Shown here piece after piece: positions 1-5,723 of a stretch of DNA of 5,723 nt (within the stretch, counting starts at the first letter, position 1; each line of letters begins with the position of its first letter). Both the position numbers and the translations under genes were made by a program. This DNA comes from Candidatus Colimorpha enterica (GTDB taxonomy: Bacteria; Bacillota; Clostridia; Oscillospirales; CAG-272). The stretch is taken from NCBI GenBank assembly GCA_000433515.1, contig FR891197.1, positions 1-5,723 on the forward strand, written 5' to 3'. The notes under the pieces were generated by a model. That model searched no databases. It was not told the origin of the DNA and worked only from the letters and a program-made list of their open reading frames with translations.

Positions 1-3000
1 CATTTCATTCCGTAAGCCAGCTTTGCCGCCGTCGCGCAGACCTGATCCATCAGCTTTCCGATACCCTCAAGCGATTCAAGTGTCAGCGAGGTTTTGAGTG
101 TGCCGTCTTTTTTCAGAGTCACCGGAATATATTTTCCGGCAAGATTTCTTTCCATCATCCGAAGAACAGTCTCGTCACCGATAGCCAATCCGCGCCGCTT
201 GAGCGTGTCGGCAACCTTTGCAAGCACATCGCTCTCTGCAGCTTCAGGAGTGACACTGACCTCGGCAGGCTTTGCCGTGCAGTACAGCACACCTGCGGGG
301 ATGATGTCTCCGGTTATTCCGAGCGTCCGCCTGAAATTCCCGCCCCGGTCCTTCCATATTGAGAAGAGATAGAGAAGCATCTGAAGATTCAGACCGAGCG
401 AAATGTCATAAAGCGAAAATTCACGGCTTCCGGTCTTGTAATCCACCACGCGGACATACACGTCGTTTCCCCTCCGGCATATATCAACTCTGTCCGCAAC
501 TCCGTAGACATATGCTTTCGTGCCGTCCGGAAGCGGTATTTCAAGCGGGGAGACAGTGCCGGGAGCACCTCCGTTTGTTATCTTCATCTCAAAAAACGCC
601 GGAACGAAATCGCTCTGTCCGAATTCTTCAAGAAGATTGTCGATAAGCACCGTCACCGAGCGTCTCAGCCGCAGAAACAGATTCATGGCACGTTCTGTCA
701 GCTGCTGTCTGCCGTGTCCGCAGAATATACCGGAAACAAATTCCCCGATAATGCTGTCGATAAGCTCTGCGCGCTCCTTGGCAGTCAGCTCCTTTATGTG
801 TCCGGCTTCATCGGTGACCGCAGAGAAGAATTTTTCAAGTATCCGGTGGACAAGATTCCCTGTGTCTGCTGCGCCGAATTCATACCGTGTTTTCGGTTTC
901 AGCTTCAGTACATAATCACACTCAAACCCGAAGGCGCACAGCACATACCTGTCAAGCCGCGACTGGGTAAGCGGCATGTCTCCCCCGAAAACCTCCGCCG
1001 CGGCATCGGGGTCAAGCTGCTCCTCTCCGGCGAAAAGCGGCTGGCGGTTTCCGTCAAGCAGCGGCGCAAAATCCGGATCGGCAGAGTAAATAAGCGAAAG
1101 CGCAGCCCCCTCCTTTGTGTCCGGATACAGCGTACAGAGCGGAAAGGACGTCTTTTTCGTCCCGATCCTGTCGGAAAGCGGCATTCTGTCGGTGTATATC
1201 CGCTCGGCTCCGGGAAACATTTCGGCAATTCTCGTAAACGCCGCTGACGGCTTGAGCTTCTTTCCGGCGGCATCGGCTCCGCAGCACAGAACGGTGACAG
1301 ACTCCGATGCCGAACAGGCGGCGGTGTAAAATCCGAAAAGCTCATTTACCGACATAATTCCGCTGTCGGGCGAAAGTATTATCCCATATGTCTCAAGCAC
1401 CGCCTTGTCGTTGTCGGAGAAAATGCCGTTCTCGCCGCAGGCAGCAGGGAACACTCCCTCGTTCACTCCCAGAAGGTAAACGTGCTTCACATTCCCGGTG
1501 CGCATAAGTCCCGCTGAACCGAGGCTTATCTCGTCGATCACCGAAGGCAGGTTTCCGACGTTCGTCTGATCAACGACAAGCGTCAGCAGGTTGGCAAAAA
1601 GTACGGTATCGGCTTTGACCTCCGGCAGCACGGTGACAAGCGTGTCAAGTGAATCGCACATACTGTTCCACAGACGTATCTCATCAGGATCGCCGGACGA
1701 CGATATCTTTTCGTCCGCTCCGACTTCGTGAAGAAATACCCATACTGCCCGGCAAAGCTCTCTGACCGTTCTTGTGCCGTCAAACGACTCAAACAGCTTT
1801 GAAAGAGGATCAACGATCTTCTTCCGTACCGCATTTATTTCATCGAGGGTCTTCATCCCCTCTTCGGTCATTACGTCGGTAAAACCGTCGGGATTCATGA
1901 ACCAGTCCTCGCCGTCGTACCAGCGTTTTCCGGATATGCTCCACTGATATGCATATGACTCGATCGCGTCGCATTCGTCGGGTGTCACCGGAGAAAGTCC
2001 GGTTTTCATGTAGCTGACGATATCGGCGGTGTTCCAGCCGTTGTTCTTTATCCCGAAAGCGCTGAGTATCAGCTTGAATACCGGCTTTTCCGAAAGCTCC
2101 GCGCGCTCCGATATGTGGCAGGGAAGCCCGGTTTCGGCAAATACCGCGTCGATGATCCCGGAATAACTCTTTATGTCCCGCGCGATAACGGCAAAATCAC
2201 GGTAAGCTGCACCGGCGATGACCTTTGTCAGAATATCATTCGCGACAAATTCCGCCTCGGAATATGCGCCCTCCGCAACAACAGTCCGAATCGGGGTGCA
2301 GTCACCCTCGAAAGCCCGGCATTTTCCCGGACTCCACAGGTTTTTTTCAAGAAACGAAAGCGCTTCGGAGGAAAACCGCACGGTTCCGGGCAGCTTTGTT
2401 ACGACAGCCTCTCCCCGGTGCATTTCCGAAAGGCGCTTAAGACCGTCGAATGTTTTTTTCACATTTTCAAAAGCAAAAGCCCCGTCATCGTCTGAAAGAC
2501 AGAGCGACACCGTTACATTATCTGCCTGCCTGAACGCATAAGACAGCACCGAAAATTCCTGCGGCGTGAATCCGACAAACGAGTCAAGAAAGAGATCGAC
2601 GCCCTCAAAGAACCTGTTTTCCGAAAGCACCTCAGCCAGCCTTGTCAGATCGTCTGAGGGATCGGAGAACCCGCGCTCCGCAAAATGGCTGTAAGCCGAA
2701 CAGATAAGCGACAGGTCGCTCAGCTTTTCGGAAAGCGCCTTGTCATCATCTTCCGCCTCTTTTGCGGCATCGGACAGCATGGCGGGAGTTATGCCGTATG
2801 CCTTGAATTCCGAAACCGCCGAAAGCAGCAGCGGAATGAATTTTTTTGCATCGGCAAGCTCGTTTTTGTACCGTTTCAGCGCAGGAGCGGAAGAAAAGAG
2901 AGCCTGCCACATTATAAGCGCCTTTGCGCCGGGCGTAACCGAATTGTACGCAACCCCGCCGTACTGACGGAAAACGCGGTTGCAGAGCCGCCGGAAGTTC

Positions 3001-3191
3001 AGGATCTCAAGCTCGGTCTGGGGGATTCCGCGGCTCTGCGCCTCCGAGCATACCATAGCCTCGGCACTGACCGCCGACTGCTCCGGGACGATGAGGATGA
3101 CCCTGCGGCCTGCGGAAAGGCGGTCGGCGATCTTTTTTGCAATAAGTGTGCTTTTCCCGCTTCCCGCGGGTCCGATGATGAATTCGGTCAT
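1..3191 (-). CDS. addB: ATP-dependent helicase/deoxyribonuclease subunit B (AddB), 3' end cut by window
   Basis: This is the AddB subunit of the AddAB helicase-nuclease, which in the cytoplasm resects double-strand breaks and prepares 3' tails for RecA. In the known complex AddA is the motor, while AddB has a largely inactive helicase fold that reads Chi and a nuclease domain that cuts one strand. An unbroken frame of 1063 codons runs off the left edge. Seen in order: Walker A GPAGSGKST (residues 7-15), the family motif VPEQ (35-38), LDSFVGFTPQE (202-212), GVNEGVFP (575-582), then the nuclease domain. That domain starts with SRLDRYVLCAFGF, whose C752 matches the first iron-sulfur cysteine. 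G778/H782 (GNLVHRIL), D900 (GVADRVD), D917-Y-K919 (VVDYKTG) and the QxxxY pair Q937/Y941 follow, so the PD-(D/E)XK active site looks intact. The other three cluster cysteines (C-x2-C-x5-C in the family) should lie beyond the edge, since AddB is usually about 1150-1170 residues. The ATG is fixed by a good ribosome binding site and by Walker A starting at residue 7. addA is expected downstream, outside the window. Confidence 0.93.
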   Translation of the reverse strand, partial: MTEFIIGPAGSGKSTLIAKKIADRLSAGRRVILIVPEQSAVSAEAMVCSEAQSRGIPQTELEILNFRRLCNRVFRQYGGVAYNSVTPGAKALIMWQALFSSAPALKRYKNELADAKKFIPLLLSAVSEFKAYGITPAMLSDAAKEAEDDDKALSEKLSDLSLICSAYSHFAERGFSDPSDDLTRLAEVLSENRFFEGVDLFLDSFVGFTPQEFSVLSYAFRQADNVTVSLCLSDDDGAFAFENVKKTFDGLKRLSEMHRGEAVVTKLPGTVRFSSEALSFLEKNLWSPGKCRAFEGDCTPIRTVVAEGAYSEAEFVANDILTKVIAGAAYRDFAVIARDIKSYSGIIDAVFAETGLPCHISERAELSEKPVFKLILSAFGIKNNGWNTADIVSYMKTGLSPVTPDECDAIESYAYQWSISGKRWYDGEDWFMNPDGFTDVMTEEGMKTLDEINAVRKKIVDPLSKLFESFDGTRTVRELCRAVWVFLHEVGADEKISSSGDPDEIRLWNSMCDSLDTLVTVLPEVKADTVLFANLLTLVVDQTNVGNLPSVIDEISLGSAGLMRTGNVKHVYLLGVNEGVFPAACGENGIFSDNDKAVLETYGIILSPDSGIMSVNELFGFYTAACSASESVTVLCCGADAAGKKLKPSAAFTRIAEMFPGAERIYTDRMPLSDRIGTKKTSFPLCTLYPDTKEGAALSLIYSADPDFAPLLDGNRQPLFAGEEQLDPDAAAEVFGGDMPLTQSRLDRYVLCAFGFECDYVLKLKPKTRYEFGAADTGNLVHRILEKFFSAVTDEAGHIKELTAKERAELIDSIIGEFVSGIFCGHGRQQLTERAMNLFLRLRRSVTVLIDNLLEEFGQSDFVPAFFEMKITNGGAPGTVSPLEIPLPDGTKAYVYGVADRVDICRRGNDVYVRVVDYKTGSREFSLYDISLGLNLQMLLYLFSIWKDRGGNFRRTLGITGDIIPAGVLYCTAKPAEVSVTPEAAESDVLAKVADTLKRRGLAIGDETVLRMMERNLAGKYIPVTLKKDGTLKTSLTLESLEGIGKLMDQVCATAAKLAYGMK

Positions 3192-3198
3192 CGTGTGA

Positions 3199-3205
3199 TC
3201 CTTTC
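3199..3205 (-). promoter_or_regulatory. Ribosome binding site of addB
   Basis: On the minus strand GAAAGGA lies 7 bases before the addB ATG, inside the 18-base gap after the topoisomerase stop codon. Good match and ideal spacing; it decides the addB start and, with the tiny gap and no room for a terminator, supports co-transcription with possible translational coupling. Confidence 0.75.
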
Positions 3206-3209
3206 GGTA

Positions 3210-5213
3210 TCAGTCGTCGTCGATATCAATGTCAGACAGGTATCTGCTTCCGTTTTCGGTTATAAACTCCTTGCGTGCCTGAAGATCATCGCCGAGGAGT
3301 GTGTCGAAAATGTACGCAGTCCGTATCGCGTCGGTCTCGGTAACGCGGATAAGCCGCCGCGTCGCGGGGTTCATCGTGGTCTGCCACATCATGTCAGGCT
3401 CGTTCTCACCGAGTCCCTTTGACCGCTGGATGGAATATTTTGCGTCTCCGATATCGGCAAGTATCTTTACCTTTTCGCTTTCGTTGTAGGCAAAATACGT
3501 CTTGTCCTTTGAGGTTATCTCGTAAAGCGGTGATTCGGCAATATAAATCCGCCCCATCTTTATCAGCGACGGCAGCAGACGGTAAAACATCGTCAGGATA
3601 AGCGTCCTTATCTGGAACCCGTCCTTATCGGCATCGGTACAGATGATTATCTTGTTCCATCTCAGCGACTCCGGCGAGAAGGGAACAATGTCTCCCTTGA
3701 CCTTGCCCTTTATCTCCACGCCGCAGCCGATAACGCGGAGCAGATCGGTGATTATCTCACTCTTGAATATCTTGTCATACGGCGCCTTGAGGCAGTTGAG
3801 CGTCTTTCCGCGTACCGGGATTATCGCCTGAAATTCCGCCGCTCTGCCCAGCTTGCAGGAGCCGAGAGCCGAATTTCCCTCAACGATGTAAAGCTCCCGA
3901 ACCTCAGGATCCTTGGAGCGGCAGTTGACGAACTTTTCGACCCGGCTGGCAACGTCCATTGAGCCGCTCAGCTTTTTCTTTATGTCAAGCCGCGTGGATT
4001 CCGCCTTTTCGCGGCTTCTTTTGTTGACAAGCACCTGTCCGGCGATCTTGTCGGCCTCAAGCGGTTTTTCGGCAAAATATATTTCAAGATTGTGGCGCAG
4101 GAATGATGTCATCGCCTCTGCGATGAATGTGTTGGTTATGGATTTTTTCGTCTGGTTCTCATATGATGTCTGCGTCGAGAAGCTGTTCGAGACAAGGATG
4201 AGACAGTCCTCAATGTCGGCAAAGCTGATCTTCGACTCGTTTTTGAGATATTTTCCGGTCGATTTCAGATATTTGTCGATCTCCGAAACAAATGCCGAAC
4301 GCACCGCCTTTTCCGGTGAGCCTCCGTGCTCAAGAAAGCTGGAGTTGTGATAATATTCGATAACGCTCGTCACGTTCGAGAAGCAGAACGACACATCCGC
4401 CTTGAGGGTGTAGTCCTCCTTGTCCTCTCTGTCGCGCCCCTTTGCCTCGGTCGACCACATGACCGGCGCGGTGAGGGAGGTTCCCCCGGCAAGCTCGGTG
4501 ACATAGTCGATAATACCGTTTTCGTAAACGAAGTCGTATTCCTCAAACCCCTCATCCGTCTGCCATCTCAGATGAAATTTTATCCCCGGATTGACCACCG
4601 ACTGCTTTTTCAGCATATCAAGATAGTAGTCAAGCGGAATCGCAATGTCGGTAAAGACCTCAAGGTCGGGGCGCCATCTGTGGATCGTTCCGGTGCGGCG
4701 TTCCTTCTTCGGCAGCTCGGTGACAGTCATGTCGCCGACCGGCTCGCCCTTTCTGAAGGATATCTCATAAACCTTTCCGTCCTTGTAAGAGCGGACGTCC
4801 ATGTATTCCGAGCTGTACTGCGTTGCGCACGCGCCGAGGCCGTTAAGTCCCAGGGAATATTTGTACGACGAAGAGTCGCTGTTGTTGTTGTACTTGCCGC
4901 CGGCGTAAAGCTCGCAGTAGACAAGCTCCCAGTTGTAACGCTGTTCCTTCTCGTTCCAGTCAAGCGGCACTCCGCGGCCGAAATCCTCGACCTCGATCGA
5001 GTGGTCGGAGTATACCGTCATATTTATCCTGTCACCGTAGCCCTCACGCGCCTCGTCAACAGAGTTTGAGAGTATTTCAAAAGCCGAGTGCTCGCAGCCC
5101 TCAAGCCCGTCCGAGCCGAATATGACAGCGGGACGCTTTCTGACTCTGTCCGCACCCTTGAGGGATACTATGCTCTGATTTCCGTATTCGTTTTCTGCTT
5201 TTTTTGATGCCAT
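3210..5213 (-). CDS. Type IIA DNA topoisomerase B subunit, ParE/GyrB-like, divergent clostridial type
   Basis: This is the ATPase/TOPRIM subunit of a type IIA topoisomerase. Paired with a GyrA/ParC-type subunit, not present here, it would use ATP to pass one DNA duplex through another. The 667 residues are close to the usual 630-660. Bergerat ATPase fold: E46-xxx-N50 and D53-E54 in FEILSNSVDEA, D77-FGRGVP, an ATP lid with K107 and K118, and GLNGLGA (122-128). The transducer loop carries Q354-T355-K356, the QTK motif. TOPRIM: catalytic E445 in IVEGNSA, RGKTLN (468-473) and metal-binding D527/D529/D531 in TDADKDG. After it come QRSKGLGE (596-603), TTMNPATRR (612-620) and the usual RKEFITEN end with a short acidic tail. 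Odd points: EGDSA reads EGNSA (N447), RPGMYIG reads RPAVIFG, the lid is about four residues longer with an Asn/Ser run, and the novobiocin-contact Arg appears to be K144. The proteobacterial GyrB insertion is absent. ParE versus a second GyrB cannot be settled by eye; I recall similar Clostridia proteins labelled topoisomerase IV subunit B (parE). It is the first gene of the minus-strand pair. Confidence 0.92.
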   Translation of the reverse strand: MASKKAENEYGNQSIVSLKGADRVRKRPAVIFGSDGLEGCEHSAFEILSNSVDEAREGYGDRINMTVYSDHSIEVEDFGRGVPLDWNEKEQRYNWELVYCELYAGGKYNNNSDSSSYKYSLGLNGLGACATQYSSEYMDVRSYKDGKVYEISFRKGEPVGDMTVTELPKKERRTGTIHRWRPDLEVFTDIAIPLDYYLDMLKKQSVVNPGIKFHLRWQTDEGFEEYDFVYENGIIDYVTELAGGTSLTAPVMWSTEAKGRDREDKEDYTLKADVSFCFSNVTSVIEYYHNSSFLEHGGSPEKAVRSAFVSEIDKYLKSTGKYLKNESKISFADIEDCLILVSNSFSTQTSYENQTKKSITNTFIAEAMTSFLRHNLEIYFAEKPLEADKIAGQVLVNKRSREKAESTRLDIKKKLSGSMDVASRVEKFVNCRSKDPEVRELYIVEGNSALGSCKLGRAAEFQAIIPVRGKTLNCLKAPYDKIFKSEIITDLLRVIGCGVEIKGKVKGDIVPFSPESLRWNKIIICTDADKDGFQIRTLILTMFYRLLPSLIKMGRIYIAESPLYEITSKDKTYFAYNESEKVKILADIGDAKYSIQRSKGLGENEPDMMWQTTMNPATRRLIRVTETDAIRTAYIFDTLLGDDLQARKEFITENGSRYLSDIDIDDD

Positions 5214-5224
5214 GTTCAGATATG

Positions 5225-5230
5225 CCTTCC
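5225..5230 (-). promoter_or_regulatory. Probable ribosome binding site of the topoisomerase gene
   Basis: GGAAGG on the minus strand ends 11 bases before the ATG at 5213. The match to the Shine-Dalgarno core is good but the spacing is longer than the usual 5-9. No ATG, GTG or TTG in frame lies between it and the ATG (only a CTG), and the protein reads into the conserved N-terminus at once, so this start is still preferred. Confidence 0.5.
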
Positions 5231-5245
5231 GGATAGAAAAATGTA

Positions 5246-5274
5246 TTGCAAAATGGGGAAAAATGATTTATAAT
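5246..5274 (+). promoter_or_regulatory. Sigma-A-type promoter for the QueG-like gene
   Basis: TTGCAA (5246-5251) as -35, a 17-base spacer, and a perfect TATAAT (5269-5274) as -10. Four of six bases match the -35 consensus and all six the -10, with optimal spacing. A start seven bases after the -10 puts +1 near 5281, only about three bases before the GTG codon at 5284, so the transcript would have almost no leader. Confidence 0.65.
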
Positions 5275-5283
5275 TAAAGTGCT

Positions 5284-5723
5284 GTGGATAAAATAATAAG
5301 AACTCTTCTTGACGAAGAAAAAATCGAATATGCGGGATTCATCCCGTTCTCCGAATGCACCGTGATAAACCGGGCTATGCTTGACAGATACTGCGCCGGA
5401 AAGGAGATAAAAAGCGCGCTGATGCTGTCGGTTCCGTATTATGCCGGGGCTTTTCCGGAGAGAAACGTGTCGCTGTATGCCGTGCCGCGGGATTATCATC
5501 TGTACTTCAGACAGCTGTATTCGCGGCTTGTCCCTGCGCTTGAAGGTCTGTTTCCGGGATACTTTTTCCGCGGATTTGCCGACAGCTCCCCGATAGGCGA
5601 GACCGGTGCCGCGGCGAAGGCGGGACTCGGCGTCATAGGCGACAGATTTCAGGTGATAAACGAAAAATACGGCTCGTATACCTTCATCGGCGAAATTCTC
5701 ACCGATCTTGTGCCGGAGAAATA
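5284..5723 (+). CDS. QueG-like (epoxyqueuosine reductase family) iron-sulfur protein, 3' end cut by window
   Basis: Related to QueG, the cobalamin and 4Fe-4S enzyme that reduces epoxyqueuosine to queuosine in tRNA in the cytoplasm. The window shows 146 residues from a GTG start to the right edge. Seen: an N-terminal AGFIPFSE segment (17-24), PRDYHLYFRQLY (68-79) matching the RYA-x-DYH region of QueG, ADSSPIGE (99-106) containing D100 where QueG has its catalytic Asp, AKAGLGVIG (111-119), then INEKYGSYTFIGEILTDL (125-142), a strong family signature. The CxxCxxC cluster motifs would lie beyond the edge. The front is shorter than in classical QueG: the segment between the N-terminal strand and the DYH region is compressed, and the usual GKN after IG is GDR. 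It may therefore be a short clostridial QueG-like paralogue rather than the true enzyme, so no symbol is given. GTG is chosen because an in-frame TAA lies at 5275-5277 and the next ATG (residue 32) would remove conserved sequence. No good ribosome binding site is visible. Confidence 0.82.
   Translation, partial: MDKIIRTLLDEEKIEYAGFIPFSECTVINRAMLDRYCAGKEIKSALMLSVPYYAGAFPERNVSLYAVPRDYHLYFRQLYSRLVPALEGLFPGYFFRGFADSSPIGETGAAAKAGLGVIGDRFQVINEKYGSYTFIGEILTDLVPEK

Larger units (their letters stand above)
5214..5283. other. Divergent intergenic region between the topoisomerase and QueG-like genes
   Basis: This 70-base AT-rich gap must hold the 5' signals of both transcription units. For the plus strand it holds a strong promoter match, listed separately. 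For the minus strand I find only a weak candidate: TATAAA (minus strand, 5267-5272), which overlaps the plus-strand -10 box but has no recognisable -35. If used, it would give a leader of about 45-50 bases ahead of the topoisomerase gene. No riboswitch or terminator stem is evident. Confidence 0.7.

Noticed and set aside
2341..2460. Two runs of seven T (2341-2347 and 2453-2459) as possible frameshift or terminator sites
   Set aside because: The AddB frame reads through both without shift and no stem precedes either, so they are ordinary Lys/Asn codons on the minus strand.
94..2541. Several plus-strand and minus-strand frames of 70-177 codons opposite or within addB
   Set aside because: All overlap the continuous 1063-codon AddB frame, which carries conserved motifs along its length; none has a recognisable domain or a convincing ribosome binding site.
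3192..3209. Possible terminator between the topoisomerase and addB
   Set aside because: The 18-base gap is filled by the addB ribosome binding site and contains no stem-loop.
2685..3422. Plus-strand open frame of 245 codons
   Set aside because: It lies opposite addB and the topoisomerase 3' end, both strongly supported by motifs. Its protein is Arg-rich and low in recognisable features, typical of a shadow frame in this GC- and CG-rich coding sequence.
4326..5069. Plus-strand open frame of 247 codons
   Set aside because: It lies entirely opposite the topoisomerase ATPase domain, shows no family motif, and is a shadow of that gene.
5101..5499. Minus-strand open frame of 132 codons spanning the intergenic gap
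   Set aside because: It would overlap the QueG-like gene, both promoter regions and the topoisomerase start; no family motif seen, while the plus-strand frame has clear QueG-family signatures.

Overview
The window holds parts of three protein genes in a compact two-direction layout: a 3' part-truncated minus-strand pair (a type IIA topoisomerase B subunit followed by an AddB helicase/nuclease subunit) and, facing away from it, the start of a plus-strand QueG-like iron-sulfur protein gene. Both edge genes are cut by the window. I see no RNA genes, mobile elements, CRISPR array or larger repeats, and no stretch over 300 bases lacks a gene.

The organism is most likely a member of the Bacillota, class Clostridia, possibly a gut-type Oscillospirales/Ruminococcaceae-like lineage. 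The reasons are the AddAB-type recombination nuclease (the Bacillota counterpart of RecBCD), a divergent topoisomerase B subunit of a kind I recall from Clostridia, and a short QueG-like protein of clostridial style. Genus cannot be told from the sequence.

Layout: positions 3191 down to 1 (minus) encode the first 1063 residues of AddB; its last roughly 50-100 residues lie beyond the left edge. Positions 5213 down to 3210 (minus) encode the complete 667-residue topoisomerase subunit. Only 18 bases separate its stop from the addB start and they carry the addB ribosome binding site, so the two are probably co-transcribed, topoisomerase first. A 70-base AT-rich gap (5214-5283) separates this pair from the divergent QueG-like gene (5284 to right edge). 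That gap contains one very good sigma-A-type promoter for the plus strand, placed so close to the GTG start that the message would be essentially leaderless.

Functionally, the minus-strand pair joins DNA topology (ATP-driven strand passage) with double-strand-break end processing (AddAB resection for RecA). The QueG-like gene is unrelated and appears to belong to tRNA queuosine modification or to a related cobalamin/iron-sulfur reductase family. Main oddities: an Asp-to-Asn change in the TOPRIM EGDSA motif of the topoisomerase, at a position known from fluoroquinolone resistance; absence of the partner A subunit next to it; and the leaderless-looking GTG start. I did not find a convincing wholly new system; these are ordinary housekeeping-type genes with a few unusual details.
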